A stretch of DNA of 64,000 nt from Burkholderiaceae bacterium (GCA_004322135.1 SCSG01000031.1:1-64000), one strand, 5' to 3'. Shown: positions 1-9,084, counted from the first letter of the stretch. Made by a program: numbers and translations. The notes: a model not told the origin generated them from the sequence alone.

Positions 1-231
1 GCGTCCGTCAGGGCTGTCGCAATGGAATCGATCCAATATGGCATTCACCCAGTCGTGCCCGCCGAGGCGGTCGGCGACCGTAACGAATACGTCCATCGCA
101 ATAATCTTTCCGATATCGAAAAGAAGTTTGCGGACGTCGTGCCGGTACAAGAGGTAATCGCTTATTTAGACACACGAGCAAACACTACGAAGAAGGAGGG
201 GAGGAAAAAAGAAAATGGCAATTTGGGATGA
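1..231 (+). CDS. Isochorismatase-fold hydrolase, C-terminal part only
   Basis: This open frame runs in from the window edge, so its start is not visible. It aligns without gaps with the C-terminal third of the next gene (around VRA, DR, and the ADV/GDV segment), which identifies it as a cysteine-hydrolase (isochorismatase/N-carbamoylsarcosine amidase-like) paralogue. At the position of the neighbour's nucleophile Cys154 this protein has Ser (A-S-V-R-A against G-C-V-R-A). It may therefore be inactive or use altered chemistry. The tail after about residue 57 is Lys-rich and the stop overlaps the next gene by 17 bp, so the two are translationally coupled. Half-amide or carbamoyl hydrolysis is the family role; the substrate is unknown. 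Confidence 0.65.
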   Translation, partial: ASVRAVAMESIQYGIHPVVPAEAVGDRNEYVHRNNLSDIEKKFADVVPVQEVIAYLDTRANTTKKEGRKKENGNLG

Positions 232-850
232 TGTTTTAAATGAACAAGACCGCCAGATGTTTGCAAAGGCGAAGATGGGCGGAACGAGTAGTTTCGGCGA
301 TAAGCCTGCTTTGATCATAGTCGACATGACCTACGGCTTTGTCGACAGCAAGTTCCGGCTTGGCTATTCAGAAACCGGATACCCGGCTGTAGACGCTACG
401 GCAAAACTACTGACAAAGTGCCGAGAAAAAAAGATCCCAGTATTTTTCACCAAAGGTTTTACTGAGTCGAACGAATCAGGAAATGGGCTATGGAAAGGAG
501 GCGAAGTTAAAAGCAAAGAGGAAAACACCATCGTCGAACAAGTTGCGCCACTCGCTCACGAAGTCGTCATCCAAAAACGGCGACCTAGTGCGTTTTTCGG
601 TACAAACCTCGTCGACATGTTGATTTACCACCGCATCGATACCGTCTTCGTGGCTGGACTAACCACCAGCGGGTGCGTTCGGGCAACGGCAGTCGACGCA
701 TTTTCCTACAACTATCGAGTCATCGTCCCGACGGAATGTACCGCAGATCGTAGCCAAATTTCACACAAAATTGGATTGATGGACATAAACATGAAATATG
801 GCGACGTTTTGCAAACGAGCGAAGTCCTCGATTGGATCGACGAGAACTAA
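215..850 (+). CDS. Cysteine hydrolase, isochorismatase family (N-carbamoylsarcosine amidase/half-amidase-like)
   Basis: This 211-residue cytoplasmic protein has the family triad: Asp37 (IIVDMTYGF), Lys121 (QKRRPSAFFGT) and Cys154 (TTSGCVRAT). Members hydrolyse C-N bonds of amides or carbamoyl groups, for example N-carbamoylsarcosine, maleamate and other half-amides. A strong purine-rich ribosome site (AGGAGGGGAGG, 193-203) lies within the end of the upstream paralogue. The gene heads a co-directional group with an ABC importer and a PuuE/cyclic-imide-hydrolase-like protein, which suggests it releases ammonia from a ring-opened imide or ureide. The substrate is inference; the family is clear. 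Confidence 0.85.
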   Translation: MAIWDDVLNEQDRQMFAKAKMGGTSSFGDKPALIIVDMTYGFVDSKFRLGYSETGYPAVDATAKLLTKCREKKIPVFFTKGFTESNESGNGLWKGGEVKSKEENTIVEQVAPLAHEVVIQKRRPSAFFGTNLVDMLIYHRIDTVFVAGLTTSGCVRATAVDAFSYNYRVIVPTECTADRSQISHKIGLMDINMKYGDVLQTSEVLDWIDEN

Positions 851-948
851 TAGCTAGGGTGCATACAACCAACGCCTGCATATCATTCCAGCGCGTTGCC
901 AAAATTATGTAGAACCCACTCAACAGAAATAACACAAGGAGACAAGCA

Positions 949-1947
949 ATGAAACCAACCACGCTTCAAAAAAGAAAATACTGGCTCGGAACCGCAATAG
1001 TGCTACTTGCGGCAGGCGTATTTGCCACAGAGGCTTCGTTTGCAGCGAGCGAAGCAATCAAGCCGGCTCAAGAAATCCGGCTGCACATCGGAACGTTAAA
1101 AATTGCGGCCCTGTCCAACTTATACGCGGCCGACAAGCTCGGGTACTTCAAAAACGAGGGGCTGAAAGTCACTTTCACCCAAATGGGGGGAGGTGCCCAA
1201 CTGTTGCCAGCAGTTAGTGCCGGAAAAATCGACATAGCTCTGAGCATCCCCTCCAACGGAATCCAAGGGCGCGATAAGGGTTTCGACTTCAAAATGGTTA
1301 TGCAGAACGAAGTATCTGCAAAAGCCGGAAAGGACAGCCAGGCCATGTTCGTCAATTCCGATAGTGGCATATCCAGCATGGCCGGCCTGAAAGGCAAAAC
1401 AATTGCCGTTAACTACATAGGCAACCAGATGTGGCTATCGGCGGTGGAAGTCCTACGAAAAGATAGCATAGACAAGAAGGACGTCAATTTCATCGAATTA
1501 CCTTTCCCCAATATGGAAGACTCACTGGTCAACAAGCAGATCGATGCGGCATTCAATGTCGAGCCGTTTACCTCGAAAATGCTCCGCAATCCCAAACTTA
1601 AAGTGATTTCCTACGCAGCGGTAGAAGCATTACCCGGCCAACCCGTTGGCGCCTTCTGGGCATCGGAACGATGGCTGAGAACTCATCAGGTAGCAGTAGA
1701 AAAATTCGTCAAGGCTATGAGGAAAACAAATGATTATCTCAGGGAGCATCCACTAGAAACACAAAAAATCATCGCAGAGTATACCGGGCTAAAGCTGGAA
1801 ACCATTCAACAAATGAGGCCGATCCTCTGGGACAGTGTGGTGGATAAACCCACATGGCAACGCCTGCTGGATCTGATGAAAAATCATGGGTTAATCAGTG
1901 CCAACATGAAAGTAGACGACGTCATATTTCCAACTGCGTTGCAGTAA
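949..1947 (+). CDS. ABC importer substrate-binding protein (NMT1/TauA/SsuA type)
   Basis: This 332-residue secreted protein has an N-terminal signal: a basic stretch, hydrophobic residues about 12-25, and a probable cleavage near SFA-A at 32-33. The mature part has the NMT1/SsuA pattern, including IGTLKIAALSNLYAADKLGYF, a GLKGKTIAVN segment near 144, and a helix-rich C-terminus. Such proteins capture organic acids, sulfonates or pyrimidine precursors in the periplasm. A good site (AAGGAGA, about 936-942) precedes the ATG. The ATPase and permease follow directly, so this is the binding component of a complete importer. The ligand cannot be read from sequence. Confidence 0.88.
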   Translation: MKPTTLQKRKYWLGTAIVLLAAGVFATEASFAASEAIKPAQEIRLHIGTLKIAALSNLYAADKLGYFKNEGLKVTFTQMGGGAQLLPAVSAGKIDIALSIPSNGIQGRDKGFDFKMVMQNEVSAKAGKDSQAMFVNSDSGISSMAGLKGKTIAVNYIGNQMWLSAVEVLRKDSIDKKDVNFIELPFPNMEDSLVNKQIDAAFNVEPFTSKMLRNPKLKVISYAAVEALPGQPVGAFWASERWLRTHQVAVEKFVKAMRKTNDYLREHPLETQKIIAEYTGLKLETIQQMRPILWDSVVDKPTWQRLLDLMKNHGLISANMKVDDVIFPTALQ

Positions 1948-1971
1948 CAAAACGGCAAAAGGGGCATAAAT

Positions 1972-2787
1972 ATGCAGCTCGCAGCTAAGACGGACTCTAC
2001 CCAACCCGATGAATTCGTCTCAGTCAACCAAATTCATAAGGATTTCGGAACTGGGCAATCGAAACGAAACGTTCTCAGTAACATCAGTTTTTCCATTAAA
2101 CGCGGTAGCTTCGTTTCCTTGCTTGGCGTGTCTGGCTGCGGCAAATCAACCTTACTGCAGATCATTGCAGGCTTACTGAAGCCCGATGGCGGACAAGTGG
2201 CGCTAGACAGGATGCCAGTCAACGCACCACCGTTCCGCATGCTTTACCTGTTTCAACAGTACACAAAATCAATATTCCCGTGGCGTAGCGTCACAGGCAA
2301 CATTGCTTTCGGGATGGAGAGCCGTAAGAAATGGTCACGACACGAGATCGCCGAGCGATGTTCTGAATTGATAAAACTTGTCGGCCTGGACGGATTCGGC
2401 GACTACTACCCAAGGCAATTGTCGGGAGGCATGCAACAACGCGTGGCAATCGCAAGAGCGCTTGCATGCGAACCTGATGTACTGCTCATGGACGAGCCGT
2501 TTAGTGCCGTCGACGCGATGACTAGGTCATCTCTGCAAGATCTAGTGCTGAAACTATGGTCCAGCCTCGGTCTGACGATAGTATTCGTTACGCACGACAT
2601 AGCAGAAGCAATCTACCTGTCCGATCGAGTCATCGTGTTACACCGCTCGCCATCTGGTGTCGCGCTGGACATGTACATCGATTTACCGTATCCCCGAAAC
2701 CAGCTAGTCACACTCGACCTGCCCGATTTCCTGAAGTACAGACATCGTCTATATAAAGAAATCTACAGCGAGGAGAGCACAAAATGA
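1972..2787 (+). CDS. ABC importer ATP-binding protein (SsuB/TauB type)
   Basis: This 271-residue ATPase has a Walker A GVSGCGKS (52-59), a Q-loop in FQQ (94-96), the signature LSGGMQQR (150-157), Walker B VLLMDE (170-175) and the switch His in VTHD. It energises the importer formed with the binding protein upstream and the permease downstream. It starts 24 bp after the binding protein and its stop overlaps the permease start by 4 bp (ATGA), the usual sign of translational coupling. Confidence 0.92.
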   Translation: MQLAAKTDSTQPDEFVSVNQIHKDFGTGQSKRNVLSNISFSIKRGSFVSLLGVSGCGKSTLLQIIAGLLKPDGGQVALDRMPVNAPPFRMLYLFQQYTKSIFPWRSVTGNIAFGMESRKKWSRHEIAERCSELIKLVGLDGFGDYYPRQLSGGMQQRVAIARALACEPDVLLMDEPFSAVDAMTRSSLQDLVLKLWSSLGLTIVFVTHDIAEAIYLSDRVIVLHRSPSGVALDMYIDLPYPRNQLVTLDLPDFLKYRHRLYKEIYSEESTK

Positions 2788-3539
2788 AGTTGCAAAAATT
2801 CGTACACACTCGGCTTACAGGTGTTGCTCTCATCTTTTTTTTAGCGGTGTGCTGGGAAGTAGCGGTCCGCATGGGCGTAACGACATCTCCGTCCATTCCG
2901 CGAGTATCCACCATCTTTTACACATGGGGGAAACTAATTGTTTCCGGTGTCATAGCAGAGCAACTGGGCTCCAGCCTTTACCGCATGTTCATAGGATATC
3001 TGATTGCCTCTATGCTGGGCATTTTTATCGGCCTCATGATGGGATATTTTCGTTTCATCGACAATCTTCTGGAGCCCATCGTCGAATTGCTGCGCCCCAT
3101 CCCGACACCCGCCTATATCCCCATTGCAATTCTTTTACTCGGACTAGGTACCGAGATGAAGGTATTCTTAATTGCAGCCGCAACGTTCTTCCCTGTACTG
3201 CTAAATACATACAGTGGCGTCAGGTTAGTGGATCCCGTTCAAATCAATACCGGCCGAACTTTTTGCTTAAGTCCCACCGAAATTCTTTGGAAGATCATCC
3301 TCCCTTCGACTATCCCACAAATCTTCACGGGGCTACGCATTAGCCTGGGAATCGGCCTAATCATGGTCGTAATTTCCGAAATGGTGGCCGCCAATAGCGG
3401 TATAGGATACTTCATCCTGCAAGCCCAGCGCACCTTTGAAGTCTCACAAATGTATGCTGGAATTTTTACGCTCGGTGTCGCTGGGTACCTGTTGAATTTT
3501 ATTTTTATCCATGTAGAAAAAAGAATCGTGCACTGGTAA
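2784..3539 (+). CDS. ABC importer permease (SsuC/TauC type)
   Basis: This 251-residue integral membrane protein has about six hydrophobic segments and the BPD permease EAA-like loop (about residues 160-185). It resembles SsuC/TauC/ThiX permeases, which form homodimers. It overlaps the ATPase gene by 4 bp and completes the importer. The next gene starts 28 bp later, so the importer and the PuuE-like enzyme are probably co-transcribed. Confidence 0.9.
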   Translation: MKLQKFVHTRLTGVALIFFLAVCWEVAVRMGVTTSPSIPRVSTIFYTWGKLIVSGVIAEQLGSSLYRMFIGYLIASMLGIFIGLMMGYFRFIDNLLEPIVELLRPIPTPAYIPIAILLLGLGTEMKVFLIAAATFFPVLLNTYSGVRLVDPVQINTGRTFCLSPTEILWKIILPSTIPQIFTGLRISLGIGLIMVVISEMVAANSGIGYFILQAQRTFEVSQMYAGIFTLGVAGYLLNFIFIHVEKRIVHW

Positions 3540-3567
3540 TGCCAGCGTCTTTCTGGAGGCTTACATC

Positions 3568-4425
3568 ATGCATTATGCAATCCCACGTCAAATCGACAGA
3601 AATAAAACGTCAATCCGTTGGCCAAATGGTTCACGCATCGCCATCCATATGATTGTCAACATCGAATACTACGAGCCAGGCGTTCCTTCTACCTCAATCA
3701 ACACGGCGTTTGCTAACCTCACACCCGACGTCTACAACCATTCATGGAGGGATTACGGAGTACGGACAGGACTATGGCGAATGATGAGGATCTTTGACAA
3801 GCACCAAGTCCGCCCTTCAGTTGCGTTGAACGCCCTTGTATGCAATCACTACCCTAACATCGTGGAAGAGTTCAAGAGGCGACAATGGGAGATTATGGGA
3901 CACGGCCTTACTACTTCACAACTACTGACAAACCTACCAGTCGAAGTCGAACGACAGACGATACAAGAAACTCTAGACATTATCGAGCGGGCAACGGGAA
4001 CACGACCGAGAGGGTGGCTTGGACCCGCGCTGGCTGAATCCTGGGACACGCCGCGTCTACTCGAAGCAGCTGGAATTCAATATGTATGCGATTGGCTGAA
4101 CGACGACGAGCCCTATCTACTAGAGACACCTGACAGCAAACTGCTTTCTATGCCTTATTCTGGTGAGATAAACGACATACACTGCTTTCTGCGAGCCGGA
4201 TACAACGCCCCGGACTATTTACAGCTTCTCAAGGACCAGTTTGACACGCTGTATGACGAAGGTGAAACGAGCGGAACAGTGATGGCAATACCTCTACACC
4301 CATTCATCACCGGCCATCCCTTTCGCGCTAAGTATCTCGACGCTGCGATAACCTACATCGCGTCCAAGCCGGGGGTCTGGTTTACGACTGGCAGTCAAAT
4401 TGCCGACGCATACCTAAGCTTATAA
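3568..4425 (+). CDS. PuuE/cyclic-imide-hydrolase-like polysaccharide-deacetylase-fold protein
   Basis: This 285-residue protein belongs to the NodB/polysaccharide-deacetylase fold group that includes PuuE allantoinase and cyclic imide hydrolase. It has no signal peptide, so it should act in the cytoplasm. The first NodB Asp-Asp motif is replaced by VNIEYYEPG, as in the PuuE-like branch. A GHGLTTSQLL segment (about 112) and a C-terminal LHPFITGHPFR follow, resembling the HP..GxPxR motif of that branch. Family members open cyclic amides or imides. Together with the half-amidase-like genes at 1-850 this suggests ring opening followed by half-amide hydrolysis. The fold is fairly sure; the reaction is inference. 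Confidence 0.72.
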   Translation: MHYAIPRQIDRNKTSIRWPNGSRIAIHMIVNIEYYEPGVPSTSINTAFANLTPDVYNHSWRDYGVRTGLWRMMRIFDKHQVRPSVALNALVCNHYPNIVEEFKRRQWEIMGHGLTTSQLLTNLPVEVERQTIQETLDIIERATGTRPRGWLGPALAESWDTPRLLEAAGIQYVCDWLNDDEPYLLETPDSKLLSMPYSGEINDIHCFLRAGYNAPDYLQLLKDQFDTLYDEGETSGTVMAIPLHPFITGHPFRAKYLDAAITYIASKPGVWFTTGSQIADAYLSL

Positions 4426-4571
4426 CGTCGCAGGGTGATTATTAAGCCATAGCGCTCCGCGTTTACCGCCCATCCCTACGGTCTAAAGTCTCCAACCGGC
4501 CCTCAAGAATCTTCTTCCACCACATGTTCACAAACGAGGGTAAACCATTACCCCATCGGGGCATTTCCATC

Positions 4572-4600
4572 TTGGAAAATAATTAGATATCTAATATAAT
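4572..4600 (+). promoter_or_regulatory. Promoter with MarR-type operator in the spacer
   Basis: A TTGGAA hexamer (4572-4577) and a perfect TATAAT (4595-4600) are 17 bp apart, the ideal sigma-70 spacing. The spacer contains the perfect 14-bp palindrome ATTAGATATCTAAT (4582-4595), placed to block RNA polymerase. The same core lies upstream of the divergent decarboxylase/MarR genes (9085-9096). The transcript would have a leader of about 60 nt before the oxygenase start at 4667. The rest of the 4426-4666 gap shows nothing I can support. Confidence 0.75.
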
Positions 4601-4666
4601 TAATTCGGCCCGCAACAGTCAGGCTGTCTATGGTTCGAGCTTCAATAAGGCGAAAGGAGATTCCAA

Positions 4667-5998
4667 ATGCTGACCAGTCAGGAAAACGATCTGTTGTGCA
4701 GGGTCGAGGGCGATGCCCCGATGGGGCAACTAATGCGCCGGCACTGGACTCCCGTCTGTCTCGCCGAAGAAGTCAGCGAGCCCGATGGCGCTCCCGTGCG
4801 CGCCCGGGTTTTTGGCGAAGACCTCGTTGTCTTTCGCAACACTGAAGGGCGCGTCGGCGTCCTGGACGAATACTGTCCGCATCGTCATGCCTCGCTGGTG
4901 TATGGACGCAATGAGGGCTGTGGCCTGCGGTGTCTGTACCACGGCTGGAAAATGGACGTCGACGGCAATGTCGTCGAAATGGTTTCCGAGCCGGCTGCCA
5001 GTACCATGGCCCAGCACGTCAAGCACAAGGCGTACCCGATTACGGAATGGGGCGGAATGATTTGGGCCTTTATGGGCCCGCAAGAGGCCATCCCCGCATT
5101 CACACCACCACGCTGGGCGCCTGTCGCCGAGGCCCGTGTCGCCATTGCCAAGGCGGTGCTGCCGTGCAACTGGGCGCAAATCCTCGAAGGCGCCATCGAT
5201 TCGGCGCACAGCTCAAGCCTGCATTCGTCCGATTTCGTACCCGCGCATGTGAACACCGGCGCCGCCACTTCCAAAAACTGGCTACGCCCTTCCACCGACA
5301 AGGCTCCGCGCCTGCAGGTCGAACGAACCAGCTACGGCTTTCGCTACGCGGCCCTGCGCCGCCCAATCGAGGACGCCGACACGAAGGTCTATGTGCGGTC
5401 AAGTGTCTTTGTCGCGCCCACCACCGTCCTTGTTCCGCCCAACAACCTGTATAACGTCGCCAATATCAACGTACCCATAGACGACGTCAACACCGCCTTT
5501 TATTTCATCGCCTGGGGCAACCCCGCCACCACACCCGAAACCGAAACCTGGCGCAAGTTTCTCGGGCAACAGCTGGGTGTCGATCTGGACGAGTATTACC
5601 GCCCGCTGCGCAACCGCGAAAATCACTTCTGGCAAGACCGTAAAGCCATGGCTGCCGGAAACTTCACCGGCATTACCGGTTTTCCAAATCAGGACATCGC
5701 CATGTGGGTCACCATGGGGCCCATCGCCGACCGTACCACCGAGCGCCTGGGCGCCAGCGACCTGGCCGTCGTAGAACTACGCAAGCGCATGCTTGCGGCG
5801 GTGCGCGACTTCGAGAACGGCAAAACTGCCATAGGAACCGGCGAGCTGACTATCCCGGCCAGCGTCTGTTCGTTCCAGGCCATTGTTCCCAAAGACACCG
5901 ACTGGCGTGCGTTCCCGGCCCACTACGTGTGGGACAAAGTCCCTTCGACAAACCAGCCTGCACAGCAGTCAGCTAGCCCCCAGACGTCAACCGCCTAA
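4667..5998 (+). CDS. Rieske non-heme iron oxygenase, phthalate 4,5-dioxygenase-like (large subunit)
   Basis: This 443-residue oxygenase binds a Rieske [2Fe-2S] cluster through C70-P-H72 and C89-L-Y-H92, and has the mononuclear iron motif D178-x2-H181-x4-H186. The N-terminal arrangement matches the phthalate 4,5-dioxygenase (Pht3/OphA2) branch. The expected reaction is cis-dihydroxylation of an aromatic carboxylate using electrons from a separate reductase, which is not encoded in the window. A GGCGAAAGGAG site precedes the ATG. The next gene is a Pht4-like dehydrogenase and the convergent operon holds a Pht5-like decarboxylase, which supports a phthalate-type substrate. The Rieske protein at 20437-21720 has its metal ligands at the same residue numbers. 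Confidence 0.87.
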   Translation: MLTSQENDLLCRVEGDAPMGQLMRRHWTPVCLAEEVSEPDGAPVRARVFGEDLVVFRNTEGRVGVLDEYCPHRHASLVYGRNEGCGLRCLYHGWKMDVDGNVVEMVSEPAASTMAQHVKHKAYPITEWGGMIWAFMGPQEAIPAFTPPRWAPVAEARVAIAKAVLPCNWAQILEGAIDSAHSSSLHSSDFVPAHVNTGAATSKNWLRPSTDKAPRLQVERTSYGFRYAALRRPIEDADTKVYVRSSVFVAPTTVLVPPNNLYNVANINVPIDDVNTAFYFIAWGNPATTPETETWRKFLGQQLGVDLDEYYRPLRNRENHFWQDRKAMAAGNFTGITGFPNQDIAMWVTMGPIADRTTERLGASDLAVVELRKRMLAAVRDFENGKTAIGTGELTIPASVCSFQAIVPKDTDWRAFPAHYVWDKVPSTNQPAQQSASPQTSTA

Positions 5999-6031
5999 GA
6001 TGGCAACGTCTACTCGACCGGCCTGAGCCTC

Positions 6032-7210
6032 ATGGAACCGCGACGCTTGCGACTGGGTGTGGCCGGTCTGGGACGAGCCTTCACGCTTATGCTGCCAACG
6101 TTGCTTGGCGATCCACGCGTGCTGCCCGTTGCAGCCTGCGACCCGCGTGAGGCGGCACGCAGGCAGTTCGCCACAGATTTCCACGCTCCCGTGTACGCAA
6201 GCATCGACGAACTGGCCAACGATAAAAACGTCGAGGTCATCTACATCGCAAGCCCTCATCAATTTCACTGCCCACATACGAAAATCGCAGCCGCGCACGG
6301 CAAGCACGTGCTGGTGGAAAAGCCCATGGCACTTGACCTGGCGGAGTGCGACCAGATGATATCCGCCTGCAGCGATGCGCACGTGTCGTTAATTGTCGGG
6401 CACTGCCACAGCTTTGACACCCCCTACCTGGTTGCAAGAAGCCTTATACAAAGCGGCGAGTTCGGCGCCGTGAAAATGATTCAGGCACTGAATTACACCG
6501 ACTATCTGTACCGCCCCAGACGGCTCGAAGAGCTTGCCACCGCGCAAGGCGGCGGCGCGGTCTTCAGCCAGGCGGCGCACCAGGTGGACATTGTCCGGCT
6601 ACTTGCGGATTCCCCCGCGGTTCGACTGCGTGCCCAAGTGGGCAATTGGGATACGGCGCGCCCAACCGAAGGCGCCTACACCGCCATGCTCTGGTTTGCC
6701 AGTGGCGCATTCGCCACCCTCGCCTACAACGGTTACGGCCATTTCGATTCGGACGAATGGACTGGGTGGATAGGGGAAATGGGAAACAGAAAAGATCCCG
6801 ATGAATACGGCGGCGCACGCCAGCGCCTGAGAACCCTGGCCTCGAAAAGCGAAGAAACACAACTCAAGAACGCGGGAACATACGGCGGAGCAACCTACAA
6901 GCCGCCGGCAGATGTCGGCAACACGCGCGCCGCCGGTTACCAGCACTTTGGACCCATCATCGTTTCATGCGAAGGCGCCGACCTGCGGCCACTGCCAGAC
7001 GCCATTTACATTTATGGCCATGAGCGGAAGGAACGAAGGGTGATTCCCGCAGCCACCACGCCACGCACCGAAGTCATCGATGAGCTTTACCGCGCCGTAG
7101 CCGAAGGCCACAAGCCACTGCACGACGGCAACTGGGCGAAAGACACCTTGAAGATCTGCCTTGCTATCCTTGACTCCAGCACGCAGCAGCGCGACATCGA
7201 TCTTCTGTGA
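6032..7210 (+). CDS. Gfo/Idh/MocA oxidoreductase, probable dihydrodiol dehydrogenase (Pht4-like)
   Basis: This 392-residue NAD(P)-dependent oxidoreductase has an N-terminal Rossmann glycine motif (GVAGLG, residues 9-14) and the family EKP triad at E96-K97-P98. The C-terminal two-thirds is the Gfo/Idh/MocA substrate domain. The 4,5-dihydro-4,5-dihydroxyphthalate dehydrogenase Pht4 belongs to this family, and here the gene lies 33 bp after a phthalate-dioxygenase-like gene. It probably rearomatises the dihydrodiol. Sugar dehydrogenases share the fold, so the substrate rests on context. Confidence 0.8.
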   Translation: MEPRRLRLGVAGLGRAFTLMLPTLLGDPRVLPVAACDPREAARRQFATDFHAPVYASIDELANDKNVEVIYIASPHQFHCPHTKIAAAHGKHVLVEKPMALDLAECDQMISACSDAHVSLIVGHCHSFDTPYLVARSLIQSGEFGAVKMIQALNYTDYLYRPRRLEELATAQGGGAVFSQAAHQVDIVRLLADSPAVRLRAQVGNWDTARPTEGAYTAMLWFASGAFATLAYNGYGHFDSDEWTGWIGEMGNRKDPDEYGGARQRLRTLASKSEETQLKNAGTYGGATYKPPADVGNTRAAGYQHFGPIIVSCEGADLRPLPDAIYIYGHERKERRVIPAATTPRTEVIDELYRAVAEGHKPLHDGNWAKDTLKICLAILDSSTQQRDIDLL

Positions 7211-7374
7211 ACACGATCCACGCAACAAGTCAGCCTTCCGCGCGCGACACGTTCGCGCCATCACACATCTTGCATCTTGCGATAGCGGCATCACACAAAC
7301 GGACCGCCACCACTCGCTTGCCAAGTCCGAAGGGTCATAAAGCGAATGACCGGAAAGCACAGGCCGAACGCTGC

Positions 7375-7965
7375 CTAATCCCCGTCGCGCTCTTCGCCGC
7401 GCGCGGCGATCAGGCTTCCCATCTCGCGAGTGGAAGGAATTCTTCGAGCGGGGTCTTGCGACTCGGCTTCGTCCTTTGCCATGTTTTCAATAATGACAAA
7501 CAGCACCTTCCTGGCAATCTCTACTTCCGATGGGGTCAGTCCCGCAACGCCCACTTCATTGACCTCTTCAGCGAGCGGTACGAGCTTCTTCTTCAACGCT
7601 CTGCCCTTTGCCGTGAGGTGCACATAGGTGTTCCGCTTGTTGCCGGGTGAATGCCGCCGCTTGACATACCCCAACTTTTCCATCGCGGTCACCGCGGTGA
7701 ACGTCGTGGACGCCATGACCCCCGCTTCGTCGCTAAGTTCCTTTTGCGTCAGGCCATCCTTCTCCCACAAAATCCGAAGAAAAGCCCAATGGCCAAACGA
7801 CACGTCATATTGCGTCAGGCGCAGTTGCAAACCACGCACCATCGCCCGCGTGGCATCCTTGACCAGATGCGCAAGGCGATCGTGCGGGACCGCTTCACGC
7901 CAATGCCTCAGCATTGGCGCGGGATCCGCACCATCGTGCTTAGGCGGCAGGCGTGTCGAAACCAT
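7375..7965 (-). CDS. MarR family transcriptional regulator
   Basis: The protein has a winged-helix MarR domain: QYDVSFGHWAFLRILWEKDGLTQKELSD leads into a recognition helix near VMASTTFTAVTAMEKLGYVKR, then the wing. MarR proteins are dimeric, usually ligand-released repressors. The open frame extends to 8082 and overlaps the upstream gene, but the start at 7965 leaves a 25-bp gap after it and keeps the whole domain; the exact start is uncertain. Co-transcription with the decarboxylase-like gene, and the TTAGATATCTAA palindrome in both flanking promoters, make it the likely regulator of this module. Confidence 0.85.
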   Translation of the reverse strand: MVSTRLPPKHDGADPAPMLRHWREAVPHDRLAHLVKDATRAMVRGLQLRLTQYDVSFGHWAFLRILWEKDGLTQKELSDEAGVMASTTFTAVTAMEKLGYVKRRHSPGNKRNTYVHLTAKGRALKKKLVPLAEEVNEVGVAGLTPSEVEIARKVLFVIIENMAKDEAESQDPARRIPSTREMGSLIAARGEERDGD

Positions 7966-7990
7966 TTGGGTTTCCGTAGTGGTGTGCGCT

Positions 7991-8983
7991 TCAGATTTTG
8001 AAGCTTTCAAGGCTGGCCGGATGAAACAATTCACGAGCATCCAGCAACCGGCTGGACAAACCCTCGTGATGATGCTGGGCAAGAAACCGGTTCAACGTGA
8101 ATTCATTCGGGGCAAAGCCGTACGGCCAGAAATCTTCTCCCATAAGTGCCCGCGCGTTGGCCAATTGCACGTCGGCGAAGGGCAACGTGATCTTCGTAGC
8201 CGACGTATCGGACAACCGTTTCAGGGCCAGTGCCTTCGATTTTTCGAACGCCTTGGTCAACGCACCAGGCAACCACGGATGCCTTTCGGTCAACTCGCGG
8301 CGCACCCCCAGCGTATGCATGATCGGGAACAGGTGCGTGCGCCGATACCAATCGGAAGCCGTCTTCTGCGGATCGTCGAAGAGATGCTTGATCTGGCCGT
8401 CGCCACGGCCATAGCATGAAGGCACACGCGGGCCAATCACCGCGTCAACATTGCCGGAGGCAAGCAGGCCCGAAATCGTTTCGCTCTCGGGTGCATTTTC
8501 CAGTCGAACCCCTTCCGGCAGGCGCAGAGTGATTTTTTCAATCCTGCCCGGGTCCTCGTAACCACCGCGCACCCATGTGACGTCGGCCGGCCGAACGCCG
8601 TAATCTTCTTCAAGGAACAGCCGCACCCAGATATTGGCCGTCAATTGGTACTCGGGAACCCCCACGCGCTTGCCCTTGAGATCTGCCGGTTCATTGATGC
8701 CCCGGTCCTTGCGCACGTAGATGGATGCATGACGGAACGTGCGCGATGGAAAAACCGGAACAGCAATGTACGGGCTGCTGCCCTCCGCCGTCTTCACCGA
8801 ATAGCTGCTGAGCGAAAGTTCGCAGATATCGTAATCGGCATGCCGGAACGCACGAAAGAAAATCTCTTCAGGATCCTGAAGCATGAAAACAGGGTCCACA
8901 CCATCGATCTGCACTTCGCCGTCCACCAGAGGGCGCATACGATCATAGTTGCCGACGGCAATCGAAAGCTGAAGCTTTGCCAT
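7991..8983 (-). CDS. 4,5-dihydroxyphthalate decarboxylase-like protein (Pht5-like; binding-protein fold)
   Basis: This 330-residue protein starts KLQLSIAVGNYDR, has the E-I-F-F-R-A-F-R-H and S-L-S-S-Y segments and the DLKGKRVGVPEYQLTAN block. These are hallmarks of proteins annotated as 4,5-dihydroxyphthalate decarboxylase, which share the NMT1 periplasmic-binding fold. It has no signal peptide or lipobox, so a cytoplasmic enzyme fits better than a binding protein. With the dioxygenase and dehydrogenase opposite it would complete phthalate to protocatechuate conversion. The alternative is an unusual solute-binding protein. Confidence 0.75.
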   Translation of the reverse strand: MAKLQLSIAVGNYDRMRPLVDGEVQIDGVDPVFMLQDPEEIFFRAFRHADYDICELSLSSYSVKTAEGSSPYIAVPVFPSRTFRHASIYVRKDRGINEPADLKGKRVGVPEYQLTANIWVRLFLEEDYGVRPADVTWVRGGYEDPGRIEKITLRLPEGVRLENAPESETISGLLASGNVDAVIGPRVPSCYGRGDGQIKHLFDDPQKTASDWYRRTHLFPIMHTLGVRRELTERHPWLPGALTKAFEKSKALALKRLSDTSATKITLPFADVQLANARALMGEDFWPYGFAPNEFTLNRFLAQHHHEGLSSRLLDARELFHPASLESFKI

Positions 8984-9084
8984 TACTTATTCCTTTTATA
9001 GGGAAACCCGTTAGAAAAAGTGCAGAGACTAGACCGCTATTCCACGACAAACACACGGGCGCGTATCCAGTGATGCCTAGATGT

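Noticed and set aside
4730-5454. Several long alternative frames within the phthalate-dioxygenase-like gene
   Set aside because: They lack motifs, while the chosen frame has intact Rieske and iron ligands.
8097-8419. Plus- and minus-strand frames of about 104 codons within the decarboxylase-like gene
   Set aside because: They are shadow frames of a high-GC coding region with no family features.
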